Shown in pieces: positions 28,975 through 36,145 of a stretch of 45,000 nt of DNA. Both the position numbers and the translations under genes were made by a program. The notes beneath the pieces were generated by a model. That model was not told where the DNA came from, ran no database searches, and saw nothing but the letters and a program-made list of their open reading frames with translations. This DNA comes from Nitrospirota bacterium (lineage in GTDB: Bacteria > Nitrospirota > Nitrospiria > SBBL01 > JAADHI01), in NCBI GenBank assembly GCA_029261165.1, contig JAJDBV010000003.1, positions 1 to 45,000 on the forward strand. The letters are read 5' to 3'. Positions within the stretch are counted from its first letter, which is position 1. Every line of letters begins with the position of its first letter.

Positions 28975-29019
28975 TCAGGGCGTCGCCACCTCACATGCCG
29001 TAGGATTCATACTGCCCAC
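28975..29019 (-). CDS. Possible 14-codon ORF with near-perfect Shine-Dalgarno
   Basis: GTG 29019 lies seven bases after AGGAGG (29032-29027, minus strand). The frame encodes a 14-residue peptide containing MNPTACEVATP and ends at TGA 28977-28975. An internal ATG is at 29010. The ribosome site is far stronger than those of neighbouring genes, so either the peptide is translated (for example as a leader peptide inside the structured RNA) or the complementarity to 16S rRNA serves another purpose. Coding status is unproven. Confidence 0.3.
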   Translation of the reverse strand: MGSMNPTACEVATP

Positions 29020-29164
29020 TGGACCACCTCCTTTCACCGACGCGGAAACTTCACGGCAGGGCCCAGACCCTGCCCTCCCTTGAAAGCGGCTCGCCGAGCG
29101 CCGAACCAAGGAACGCCCCTGCTCATACAGGGACTTGGAGGGGTGTGTCGCCCCTCCTGTTTTC

Positions 29165-29173
29165 AATATAGCA
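29165..29173 (-). promoter_or_regulatory. Extended -10 element of the RNA candidate
   Basis: TGCTATATT on the minus strand matches the extended -10 pattern TGnTATAAT in all but one position. The predicted start falls near 29158, directly before the first hairpin. No convincing -35 is present, which extended -10 promoters do not need. Confidence 0.5.
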
Positions 29174-29177
29174 CATC

Positions 29178-29819
29178 TCATGAGTATTCTTTCCAGTTCA
29201 AGAAATTCTTCTCAAGGTATAAGCGTTCGATATCAAGAGGAATATGAATCTGACGGTGACGCAGAAAAGTGGCAATCGGGCGGAGAGGCAATCCGACCGC
29301 AGCAAGATAATCGCCTTTTAGTTTCTTGATGAACCGTCGGCCACCTCCCTGTAGGGAGTAGGCACCTGCTTTATCAAGAGGTTCATCCGTCCCAACATAA
29401 CGGTCTATCTCATCCCGATGAATCTGGCGCATTTGTATTTCGATCTGCTCCACAGAGATGTCCGCGGAGCCATCGTGAGTATCGATCAGGGCGATCGCGG
29501 TCCAGATATGATGTTGCCGTCCCTGTAAGCGGTGCAGAATTCGCTTGGCATCATCTGGTCCTGAAGGTTTTCCGATCTTTCCTTCTGCATCTTCAATGAG
29601 CGTGTCGCTGCCGATGAGTATGCTTTGCGGAAAAGTCCCTTTTACCGACTGAGCTTTTCCCAGGGCAAAGGCAATGGCGTCTTCTTTTGCTGAATGCGAG
29701 GGGTTCCAGTGTTCTTCAAAGTTGGGCGCTGTCATCTCGTAACGAATGCCCATGAGCGATAAAATTTCTTTTCTGCGAATGGAGGTGGAGGCAAGAACGA
29801 TTCGTGGATCAGGTTTCAT
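29178..29819 (-). CDS. maf: Maf-family nucleotide pyrophosphatase
   Basis: A 213-residue house-cleaning enzyme that hydrolyses non-canonical or modified nucleoside triphosphates. The N-terminal motif is IVLASTSIRRKEIL, and the conserved segments FALGKAQSV, IGSDTLIEDAEGKIGKP and DKAGAYSLQGGG are in their usual order. The C-terminal tail is some 15 residues longer than usual. Whether it acts on dTTP/UTP (YhdE type) or m7GTP (YceF type) cannot be told with confidence. The dus gene ends seven bases upstream on the same strand, so the two are co-transcribed, dus first. Confidence 0.93.
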   Translation of the reverse strand: MKPDPRIVLASTSIRRKEILSLMGIRYEMTAPNFEEHWNPSHSAKEDAIAFALGKAQSVKGTFPQSILIGSDTLIEDAEGKIGKPSGPDDAKRILHRLQGRQHHIWTAIALIDTHDGSADISVEQIEIQMRQIHRDEIDRYVGTDEPLDKAGAYSLQGGGRRFIKKLKGDYLAAVGLPLRPIATFLRHRQIHIPLDIERLYLEKNFLNWKEYS

Positions 29820-29826
29820 TATGGTT

Positions 29827-30990
29827 TTACGCGCATGTTAATTTTTTATTGAGGTAGGGACTGAGGAGGGTCTCAATCTCCTCCAGGCTGCTGACCCGAA
29901 CGATCTTTGCACGCAGGGCGCGTGCCCCTGCAAATCCCCGGCAATACCAGCCAAGGTGTTTTCGCAAGCCGACAAATCGGGAGACGCCACACGTCGCCTG
30001 AAAAATTTTAGAATGTTCCAGGGCGATATGAAATCTTTCATCCAGTGTCACGGGAAGGTCTGGCGGCATTGCGATCATCCCAGGATCTTCTCTCAGATCT
30101 GGCGTGTTGAAAATCCGCCGGAGAGCTTCTTTATTTCTAAAAATCCAGGGATTTCCCAGTGCGGCACGGCCAATAAGAACGCCATCGACGCCTGATTGTC
30201 GAATCTTCAAAGCCGCATCGTTCAATGACAGGATATCGCCATTTCCCAGGATCAGTGTGCCGGAACCGCGGGCCGTTTCGACCGCTTCTGAAATCGCGTC
30301 CCAATCCGCATTTCCCCGATACCGCTGTTCCAAGGTTCGCCCATGAATCGATATTGCGGCGGGGCTTTCCTCAAGGAGGTGCTGGACCCAGTCTCGAATG
30401 ACGACCTGATCAATCCCCAGTCTTGTTTTGAGTGAGACGGGGAGGGTTTGGCGAGGGGAAAGAGGATCCCGTTTCGCATAAAACGCGCCCATCTTGTTCA
30501 GGCGAAACTGTGCGTACCAATCGGCTACTTTTTTGTGGCACTTTAAAATAGAAAGAGGGGCACCGTCGACCCATGCGGCGATTCCTCGGCGTGTTTCCTG
30601 AAGGATCGTCTTGGCGCGCGGGGGGTCCTTAATCAGTCCGGCCCCGCATCCTCTCGATGAGATCTTTTTTGCAGGACAGCCCATGTTAATGTCGAGTCCG
30701 TCAAACCCTAATTCGCAGACAAGCTGAGCAACATGAAAAAAAGCCTCCGGTTCTGAGCCGTAAATCTGAGCAATAACAGGGCGTTCTACTTCACTATAGA
30801 GCAATTGGCGGAGTTCGCTCTCTGCGCCATGGCAAATCCCTTCTACAGAGGCAAATTCCGTGATGGTGAGATCCGGCTTTCCGTAAGTTGCGGCAATGCG
30901 CCTGAAACTGGCATCGGTCACGCCGTCCATCGGTGCTAGACCAACGATGGGATGGGGAAGGGTGTTCCAAAAATCAACCAAGGGTATCAT
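29827..30990 (-). CDS. dus: tRNA-dihydrouridine synthase
   Basis: A 387-residue flavoenzyme that reduces uridine to dihydrouridine in tRNA D-loops. The FMN-binding TIM barrel starts IVGLAPMDGVTDASFRRIAA; the signature DINMGCPAKKISSRGCGAGL carries the catalytic Cys in RGCGAG; later motifs are IHGRTLEQRYRGNADWD and ILGNGDI with GVLIGRAALGNPWIF. It is about 50 residues longer than a typical DusB, through an insert near 140-165 (YAQFRLNKMGAFYAKRD). DusA/B/C assignment is not attempted. It starts at 30990 and reads directly into maf. Confidence 0.94.
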   Translation of the reverse strand: MIPLVDFWNTLPHPIVGLAPMDGVTDASFRRIAATYGKPDLTITEFASVEGICHGAESELRQLLYSEVERPVIAQIYGSEPEAFFHVAQLVCELGFDGLDINMGCPAKKISSRGCGAGLIKDPPRAKTILQETRRGIAAWVDGAPLSILKCHKKVADWYAQFRLNKMGAFYAKRDPLSPRQTLPVSLKTRLGIDQVVIRDWVQHLLEESPAAISIHGRTLEQRYRGNADWDAISEAVETARGSGTLILGNGDILSLNDAALKIRQSGVDGVLIGRAALGNPWIFRNKEALRRIFNTPDLREDPGMIAMPPDLPVTLDERFHIALEHSKIFQATCGVSRFVGLRKHLGWYCRGFAGARALRAKIVRVSSLEEIETLLSPYLNKKLTCA

Positions 30991-31173
30991 TCTCGCGGAG
31001 TTGAAAGGGTATTACAGCGTTTATATATCATAAAGACAGTTCGGAACCAACTTTTCTCCATGAACTCGCGCTTTGATACCTTGGCAAAGCTCAAAATCAG
31101 TGGCAATATCTCCCCATTCATAGTAAAATGCCTACTCCAAAAATGGTAATTAAAATCCTTTGGTTAATGAACA

Positions 31174-32064
31174 ATGAATGCTTTTGTTTTTTTTAGCGGC
31201 AGTCGGGATGGTGCGCAGGGGGAAGAAGCTTTTAAGGCGTTTTTCCCTGTGGAGGGCCGTCCGATGTTCTTGTATGTCCTGAAAGCGCTTGACCAGGTCC
31301 GAAGCATCGATCAGATTGTTGTCATCGGTCCTCAGAAAAAGATCATGGGCGCGATTGAAAGATCGTTGCCAGATGCCCTCTTTGAAAAAAGTATCGTTGT
31401 CCTGGACCAAAAAGCACAACTCTTTGAAAATGTACAGGAGGTGTATGAAAGATCTCCGACCGTCTGCCAGGACACAACGGGGCTGAGCATGCTGCCTTCA
31501 TCCGATCCCCCAGCGCTTTTCCTCCCTGCGGAGATTCCCTTGGTGACGACACAGGAGATCGAAGCCTTTATCTCCGGATCAGACCTGTCGGAATATGAGT
31601 CTTGTCTGGGTGTGGCAAGGGACGAGACATTGGGATTGTTTCACCCTCAAGGAGAAAATCCCGGATTCAGGTTGAAAGGAATGCCTGTAAAAGGAGAGGC
31701 TTATCAGATGACCCACCTCCATCTTATCCGTGCAGACGATCTGAAGGGTGTCGCGACGGCCCAAAAGATCTATGAGAATCGCCTTGCGACGACTTCGGGC
31801 AAGCGAACCTGCTTGTTAAGCGAATTCATCAATGCTTTTGCAACGGAAGTGACAGCGCCCGAGGAGTCCGCACAAGTCAAAACACGATTCAAACTGGTCG
31901 AAACAACCCCATCCGGTGGGGCGGTCAAGGTGGATGATGAGGAATCCTATCGCACCCTATCGCTTCGCTTTAGCGAATGGCGGTCTGCTTTGATGCAGAA
32001 AAAAGAGGGTAGCGGTGAGACGGCGATCTGTCCCTCATCAGGACATATCTGTAAAGATGTCTAG
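31174..32064 (+). CDS. Nucleotidyltransferase-fold protein, function unknown
   Basis: A 296-residue protein resembling MobA-like or sugar-phosphate nucleotidyltransferases. The N-terminus has FFSGSRDGAQGEEAFKAFFP followed by VEGRPMFLYVLKALDQV and IDQIVVIGP, the layout of a Rossmann nucleotide-binding core. The usual Gly-rich loop (GGxGTRLG) is degenerate, so activity may be lost or altered. A second half with FLPAEIPLVTTQEIEAFI corresponds to the acceptor-side segment. A C-terminal extension (about 225-296) has no recognised domain. No strong ribosome site precedes ATG 31174. It converges on the CBS gene. The substrate is unknown. Confidence 0.6.
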   Translation: MNAFVFFSGSRDGAQGEEAFKAFFPVEGRPMFLYVLKALDQVRSIDQIVVIGPQKKIMGAIERSLPDALFEKSIVVLDQKAQLFENVQEVYERSPTVCQDTTGLSMLPSSDPPALFLPAEIPLVTTQEIEAFISGSDLSEYESCLGVARDETLGLFHPQGENPGFRLKGMPVKGEAYQMTHLHLIRADDLKGVATAQKIYENRLATTSGKRTCLLSEFINAFATEVTAPEESAQVKTRFKLVETTPSGGAVKVDDEESYRTLSLRFSEWRSALMQKKEGSGETAICPSSGHICKDV

Positions 32065-32105
32065 CCGTATCGGAACAACGGAGATTCAAGTCCGGAGGCT
32101 AAATA

Positions 32106-32915
32106 TTAGGTTTTTTTAGACGAAAATCTTGGAAGGTCCCGGATGGAGATCATACCAATCAGATCCCTGATAGAGAGAATACCGACAATCTCTTTTTCTT
32201 CTCTGACGGCAAGATGGCGAATCCCCTGGATGGCCATCTTCTCGGTTGCTTCCAGAACCGAACGAGAAATACTGATGTCGACAATCGGCGTGTTCATGAT
32301 AGACCCGACAGGAATGTCGGATGCCGGGAGGTCAAATCCAATGATTTTTCGAGTCAGATCTGTTTCAGTGACAATGCCGCTATACGCTTCAGCTTCAGTG
32401 ACCAAGAGGGAGCCTATCCTGCTTCCAGACATCTTTTGAGCCGCTTCCCGGCATGAAGCAGACCCGCTGATCGACTGGATATTCCGGCGGGTCAAGACGG
32501 ACAATGGATTGTAGATATCTTCCATCTTATTCAAAGTGCTATTTTGATCAAAATAAAAGTGCTGAACAAGGTCTCGAACCGAAACCAGGCCTGTAATCTT
32601 GCCTTTTTCTGAGATTGCCAGATGTCTGATTCCGTTTAAATGCATCAGGTGGTTTGCTTCGATCAACGATTTTTCAATGTCAATTTCAAGGATAGGCGAA
32701 TGCATGATATCGCGAACAGGCGTGTCGTAAGGGATCTTTTTTGTTAAAACCTTACGGACCAGGTCACTGTCGGTCACGATGCCGACGTACTGTCCATTTT
32801 CCTTAATGAAGAGAGACCCAATTTTCCTCTGACGCATTTCCTCTGCGACACTGAGTATTGTCGTGGAAGGGGATGTCGCCTTGATTTCCCGAGAAGCCAG
32901 TTCATTGAGTGTCAT
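32106..32915 (-). CDS. Four-CBS-domain protein
   Basis: A 269-residue protein consisting of two CBS pairs. The repeat pattern occurs four times, with linkers such as IGSLFIKENGQYVGIVTDSDLVRKV, HLAISEKGKITGLVSVRDLV, IGSLLVTEAEAYSGIVTETD and HLAVREEKEIVGILSIRDLI. CBS modules bind adenine nucleotides and act as energy sensors. No catalytic domain is attached. The recurring GIVTD.DL motif suggests nucleotide binding is retained. A partner enzyme or kinase cannot be identified locally. The neighbouring tRNA-Glu gene is divergent. Confidence 0.9.
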   Translation of the reverse strand: MTLNELASREIKATSPSTTILSVAEEMRQRKIGSLFIKENGQYVGIVTDSDLVRKVLTKKIPYDTPVRDIMHSPILEIDIEKSLIEANHLMHLNGIRHLAISEKGKITGLVSVRDLVQHFYFDQNSTLNKMEDIYNPLSVLTRRNIQSISGSASCREAAQKMSGSRIGSLLVTEAEAYSGIVTETDLTRKIIGFDLPASDIPVGSIMNTPIVDISISRSVLEATEKMAIQGIRHLAVREEKEIVGILSIRDLIGMISIRDLPRFSSKKT

Positions 32916-33015
32916 GGGATTTTCCTCGTATCCAAGGACAGTAATGTGAGGAATGATAACTGATTGATTTTATTCTGTCAATGCGGTATTTATCAGACGA
33001 AAACCTTAAAAATAC

Positions 33016-33043
33016 TTGACATCATTACGTTATCTCCGATAAT
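33016..33043 (+). promoter_or_regulatory. Promoter of tRNA-Glu
   Basis: TTGACA at 33016-33021 and GATAAT at 33038-33043 with a 16-bp spacer. The predicted start is about 12 bases before the mature tRNA 5' end. Confidence 0.7.
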
Positions 33044-33062
33044 ATCGCCAAATTCTTCGTAC

Positions 33063-33140
33063 GTCCCCATCGTCTAGTCAGGCCTAGGACACCGCCCTTT
33101 CACGGCGGTAACGGCGGTTCAAATCCGCCTGGGGACGCCA
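33063..33140 (+). tRNA. tRNA-Glu (anticodon TTC)
   Basis: A 78-nt cloverleaf. The acceptor stem GTCCCCA (33063-33069) pairs with TGGGGAC, the D-arm stem is GTC/GAC, the anticodon stem is CCGCC/GGCGG with loop CTTTCAC and anticodon TTC at 33099-33101, and the T-arm contains GGTTCAAATCC. The 3' CCA is encoded (33138-33140). It has its own promoter and a terminator downstream. It is the substrate of the GltX encoded at 9842. Confidence 0.96.
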
Positions 33141-33164
33141 GTTTTTTAAGCGCTCCAGCGTAAG

Positions 33165-33196
33165 GGGCCTTGATCTATTAAATCGGCCCGTTTTTT
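33165..33196 (+). terminator. Intrinsic terminator after tRNA-Glu
   Basis: GGGCC at 33165-33169 pairs with GGCCC at 33185-33189, extended by GAT/ATC inside, followed by GTTTTTT (33190-33196). Confidence 0.65.
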
Positions 33197-33265
33197 CTAA
33201 ATTGATCTTAATTCTCGCCCGTTTCCACAAAATTTAACCGAATTAGGATTCCAATCCCAAGTTGA

Positions 33266-33985
33266 TTGTCCTACAATGTTCTCATGGGAATGTTGTCCTC
33301 ATCTCCCTGTCGTCCGGGATTACGAGAAAATAGGAGTATCAATATAAAGCTTACCGCCTTCTTGGTCATGCTTCTCAGCTTGCTTCTTGTCGATAACGTT
33401 TCTGCCTTCATGGGTATATCGACGGAAGGCACTAGTTTGAAGTTGGACGATATCAGCTCCGTCGGGCGGGTGATGAATGGTCTGAGCCTGAGCCTTGGAA
33501 ATCCCTTATTTACTTCAGACGCGCTCTATAATGGACCCTTAGATGATGTGAACGGCATTTCGAGTTCGTTTGCACCGGCATCACGTCTCACCAATGGGGT
33601 GTCGATTAATCTTTCTGGCGAGTTTTCCGCCGGAGGGATCACCGGTCTGGCGATTGGTCCCTATGCGGTATGGGGCGGGAATTTGGCGGGAATTTTTGTC
33701 GGTGCGGGTGTTATCGTAAAAGATTTGGCCGGAATCGCGATTGGCGGTGTTCTCTTGAGTGATCGGGTCAATGGAATTGAAATCGGCCTTCTAATTCGGG
33801 TTGATCAGAAATTGACAGGTGTGGCGATTGCCGTCTCGAACAGAGCGAAGCGTTTGAGCGGCATTCAGATTGGTCTGATCAATTATGCTGAATTGCTTTA
33901 TGGCGTTCAAGTTGGCCTGATCAACTATGCTGGAAATAACTCAAAAGGACTCAAGTGGCTTCCTTTGCTCAACGCCCATTTTTAA
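33266..33985 (+). CDS. LA_2272-like surface repeat protein
   Basis: A secreted or envelope protein with degenerate Gly-rich repeats of about 18-20 residues in the C-terminal half: INGL/VNGIEIGLL, LTGVAIAVSN, LSGIQIGLINYAELLYGVQVGLINYAG. These match the LA_2272-type surface repeats known from Leptospira and related bacteria, probably forming a beta-sheet array. The canonical start TTG 33266, and ATGs at 33284 and 33290, all lack a ribosome site and put about 20 odd residues before the hydrophobic segment. An ideal site, AGGAG (33332-33336), precedes an in-frame ATA at 33344, and from there a textbook signal peptide (KLTAFLVMLLSLLL... ending VSA) follows. The true start may be ATA 33344. The selenoprotein-W-like gene follows by 12 bases. 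Confidence 0.7.
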   Translation: MSYNVLMGMLSSSPCRPGLRENRSINIKLTAFLVMLLSLLLVDNVSAFMGISTEGTSLKLDDISSVGRVMNGLSLSLGNPLFTSDALYNGPLDDVNGISSSFAPASRLTNGVSINLSGEFSAGGITGLAIGPYAVWGGNLAGIFVGAGVIVKDLAGIAIGGVLLSDRVNGIEIGLLIRVDQKLTGVAIAVSNRAKRLSGIQIGLINYAELLYGVQVGLINYAGNNSKGLKWLPLLNAHF

Positions 33986-33997
33986 GAGAGCAATCCG

Positions 33998-34285
33998 GTG
34001 AAAAATAAACCGCGTGTGGAAATTACGTATTGCACTCAGTGCCGTTGGTTGTTACGTGCGGCGTGGGTGGCCCAGGAGTTGTTGACAACTTTCGAGACTG
34101 AACTGGGAGAGGTTGCCTTGTGTCCCGCAACAGGCGGGACTTTCGAGATTCGGGTCGATGGCGAGATGCTCTGGTCCCGAAAGGACCGTGGACGTTTTCC
34201 AGAATCAAAAGAGGTCAAGCAGTTGATCCGGGATCGAATTTCCCCGGAGAAAGACCTTGGCCACTCAGACCGCGAAGCATTTTGA
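33998..34285 (+). CDS. SelW-like Rdx family protein (Cys form)
   Basis: A 95-residue thioredoxin-like protein of the SelT/SelW/SelH (Rdx) family. The redox motif is ITYCTQCRW with Cys-x-x-Cys, where animal SelW has selenocysteine at the second position. The C-terminal half contains ALCPATGGTFEIRVDGEMLW and FPESKEVKQLIRD, also characteristic. The start is GTG 33998, 12 bases after the upstream stop. The physiological partner is unknown in bacteria. The C-terminal tail after about 85 is not conserved-looking. Confidence 0.88.
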   Translation: MKNKPRVEITYCTQCRWLLRAAWVAQELLTTFETELGEVALCPATGGTFEIRVDGEMLWSRKDRGRFPESKEVKQLIRDRISPEKDLGHSDREAF

Positions 34286-34473
34286 AGAAAGATTTTCCCT
34301 CTACCTCTACTTGATATCCCTTGTCCCATCCCTTCAAATCACGTACCAGGTGAATAGAACAAATCTTTCCATCTGTTTTCTTTCTTGAAAAATTCTCTGT
34401 CAACCGATAAAGCGTTCATGCGTTATATAGGGTGTATGCATTCAATCGATGACGACGAATGGAGGGATGGACA

Positions 34474-34893
34474 ATGAAAAAGATGATATTATTATCAATA
34501 AGCTTGATGAGTGCACTGTCTTTCGGAAGTGCGATCGCCGAAGACGGTTTGGGCGAGCGGATTAATACGCGTTTGGACAAAAAAGGCGCTCAGCTGAGTG
34601 AGCGTCTTGACAAAGTTGGTGACCGTGTTAATGGGCACCTCGACCGTGTTGGAGAAAAGACCGGCGGAAAACTGGATCGGGTCGGAGACCGGATTGATGC
34701 TCGTCTGGACAGAAAAGGGGAGATGATTCGTGCGCGGCTAGACCGAAAGGGAGACCGGATTCAGGACCGATTGGCGCATCGCAAAGATCGCAGAGATCGG
34801 CTTCACAGACGGCATCATCGAGATCATCGTGAAAGAGATCATCGCCGACATCCCATACGTCCCGACCGTCCCAGAATGAATAGCCGTCGTTAA
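34474..34893 (+). CDS. Exported protein with seven 11-residue RLD repeats
   Basis: A 139-residue secreted protein. A signal peptide (1-22, ending AIA) is followed by seven consecutive 11-residue repeats of the form xRLDxxGDRIx (ERINTRLDKKG, AQLSERLDKVG, DRVNGHLDRVG, EKTGGKLDRVG, DRIDARLDRKG, EMIRARLDRKG, DRIQDRLAHRK), and then a tail of Arg/His/Asp (RRHHRDHRERDHRRH). The eleven-residue period suggests a right-handed amphipathic helix. The His-rich end could bind metal. ATG 34474 was taken over ATG 34459 because GGAGGG lies at 34461-34466 and the signal peptide then starts MKKMILL. It immediately precedes an ECF sigma operon. No known family. Confidence 0.75.
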   Translation: MKKMILLSISLMSALSFGSAIAEDGLGERINTRLDKKGAQLSERLDKVGDRVNGHLDRVGEKTGGKLDRVGDRIDARLDRKGEMIRARLDRKGDRIQDRLAHRKDRRDRLHRRHHRDHRERDHRRHPIRPDRPRMNSRR

Positions 34894-34914
34894 GAATATT
34901 TGTGGGTTTTAAGT

Positions 34915-34934
34915 CCCACCGCAAGCGCGGTGGG
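34915..34934 (+). terminator. Stem-loop between the RLD gene and the sigma factor
   Basis: An 8-bp perfect stem CCCACCGC / GCGGTGGG with loop AAGC. No T-run follows, so it is a stabilising or partial-termination stem at best. Confidence 0.45.
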
Positions 34935-34966
34935 GTAGGGACATACGCAGATGGACAAGGAGAGAA

Positions 34967-35524
34967 GTGTCAAGTACGGACCGATCTCAGGCCTTAGATC
35001 TCTTCCTGTCCGGCGTGGAGCGCCGCGCTTTTTGTATTGCGCACATCACAACGCGGGATCGGGATGAGGCGCTTGATCTGGTTCAGGACGCCATGCTCAA
35101 GCTGGTCCAGAATTATCGTTCCCGGGGTGAGGCGGAGTGGAAGCCCCTCTTTTATCGAATTCTCCAACGCCGTATTCAGGATTGGCGGCGTCGGACCTGG
35201 GTGCGCAACCGATGGCGGGTTTGGTACGATAAGGCGACCGGAGAAGATGAAGGGGAGCGGGAGGACCCGATTGAAAGGGCGGCCGATCCCGCGGGTGCAA
35301 ATCCGGCAGATCAGGTGAGCAATAAACGCGGGGTCAAGGCATTGCAGGGGGAGCTCCAGAAACTCCCTTTTAGACAGCGGCAGGCTTTTCTCTTGCGGGC
35401 CTGGGAGGACCTTAGTGTCGACGAGACGGCCCGGACGATGGGATGTTCTACCGGGAGCGTAAAGACCCATTATTCACGCGCCGTTCACGTACTTCGTGAG
35501 CGTTTGAAAGGCTATAAACCATGA
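34967..35524 (+). CDS. ECF-type RNA polymerase sigma factor
   Basis: A 185-residue extracytoplasmic-function sigma factor. Region 2 spans about 10-80 (ALDLVQDAMLKLVQNY and FYRILQRRIQDWRRR), followed by an acidic linker (about 90-120). Region 4 ends LSVDETARTMGCSTGSVKTHYSRAVHVLRERL, the helix-turn-helix that reads the -35. GTG 34967 is preceded by AAGGAGAGA. The stop overlaps the next gene as ATGA, so translation is coupled. An ECF factor followed by a DUF3619-like protein and a DUF3106-like protein is an order also seen in Betaproteobacteria. The signal is unknown. Confidence 0.92.
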   Translation: MSSTDRSQALDLFLSGVERRAFCIAHITTRDRDEALDLVQDAMLKLVQNYRSRGEAEWKPLFYRILQRRIQDWRRRTWVRNRWRVWYDKATGEDEGEREDPIERAADPAGANPADQVSNKRGVKALQGELQKLPFRQRQAFLLRAWEDLSVDETARTMGCSTGSVKTHYSRAVHVLRERLKGYKP

Positions 35525-35862
35525 ACCCCGATGAGGAAAAAGAACCGATTCCTGGTTCTGCAAAGCGGATGTTGGATGCGCTGTCTGAGGACCTTGATCC
35601 ACAGACCCTGGTCCGTTTACGTCAGGCGCGGCGGCGTGCGCTTGAATCTCCGAAGGGGAAGATCCCGTGGCTTATCCCGGCCGCCGGGTTTGCGATGGCG
35701 ACCGCGCTTATCGCGATTTTCCTATGGCAGGCGGAGCCAAAATCAAACGAGACTTTTTTTGCAATGGAGGATCTTGACCTTCTTGCAACTGCGGAATCTC
35801 TGGATTTTTACGGAGACTTGGAATTTTACAGTTGGTTGGAGGAGCGCGAGGGTGCGGGTTAA
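35521..35862 (+). CDS. DUF3619-like membrane protein, probable anti-sigma
   Basis: A 113-residue protein with a cytoplasmic helical N-terminus (about 1-47, SAKRMLDALSEDLDPQTLVRLRQARRRAL), one membrane segment (about 49-68) and a short acidic exterior part (MEDLDLLATAESLDFYGDLEFYSWLEE). This layout, the position directly after an ECF sigma gene and the ATGA overlap suggest it restrains the sigma factor, as DUF3619-type proteins are thought to do. No zinc-binding anti-sigma motif is present. The stop overlaps the next gene start by 11 bases. Confidence 0.75.
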   Translation: MNPDEEKEPIPGSAKRMLDALSEDLDPQTLVRLRQARRRALESPKGKIPWLIPAAGFAMATALIAIFLWQAEPKSNETFFAMEDLDLLATAESLDFYGDLEFYSWLEEREGAG

Positions 35863-36145
35863 CTGGTTATACGTCGGGATGGCCGTCCTTTCTTTTGCAG
35901 GAAATGGGATCGCGAAGGACAGTCAAAAAAGCGTCCCCGCGGATATGGAGTTCCTCGAATTTCTGGGTCGTTGGGAGACGAATGATGGAGAGTGGATCGA
36001 CCCGCTTTCACTCGATGTTGATTTGGAAAAGACACTCGAATCAGAGAAGATGAAAGGTGGACGACTGACCGGAGGCGAAGACGATGGTTCTTCTTTTCCA
36101 AAAGAAGAGAAGCGTTCTATAGGGGAGAAAGATGGAGATGATTAG
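35852..36145 (+). CDS. Small exported protein of the ECF operon
   Basis: A 97-residue protein. GTG 35852 is supported by GGAGGAG at 35838-35844 and an 11-base overlap with the previous gene. The N-terminal segment VNWLYVGMAVLSFAGNGIA acts as a signal peptide or anchor. A conserved-looking core follows, MEFLEFLGRWETNDGEWIDP, and the remainder is acidic and Lys-rich, probably disordered. The motif is seen in unnamed proteins in similar sigma-factor operons, but no function is known. The next gene begins inside its last codons (36132). Confidence 0.65.
   Translation: MRVNWLYVGMAVLSFAGNGIAKDSQKSVPADMEFLEFLGRWETNDGEWIDPLSLDVDLEKTLESEKMKGGRLTGGEDDGSSFPKEEKRSIGEKDGDD

Larger units (their letters stand above)
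28857..29158 (-). ncRNA. Candidate structured non-coding RNA, ~300 nt
   Basis: An unassigned, GC-rich region packed with hairpins. Stems: 29137-29143 with 29151-29157; CCAAG 29106-29110 with CTTGG 29134-29138, overlapping the previous stem by two bases, so they compete; CCCTG 29117-29121 with CAGGG 29128-29132; GGCAGGG 29055-29061 with CCCTGCC 29068-29074; GTCAC 28946-28950 with GTGAC 28963-28967; GGGG 28929-28932 with CCCC 28938-28941; and the terminator stem. An extended -10 precedes the first hairpin and a U-run ends the region, so the minus strand is the likely template sense. It contains 29021-29035, which can pair with the 16S rRNA 3' end, and a 14-codon ORF behind it. It did not match RNase P RNA, tmRNA, SRP RNA or a riboswitch family by eye. 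Confidence 0.6.

Noticed and set aside
28857-29158. RNase P RNA, tmRNA, SRP RNA or cobalamin riboswitch
   Set aside because: The hallmark conserved segments of each (for example GAAAGTCCGGGC, the tmRNA 3' CCA end, the SRP GGAAG/GCAGC loop, the B12 box) were not found on either strand.
34215-34403. 62-codon minus-strand frame with a plausible-looking product
   Set aside because: It starts with TTG without a ribosome site and its second half is antisense to the SelW-like gene; no family recognised.
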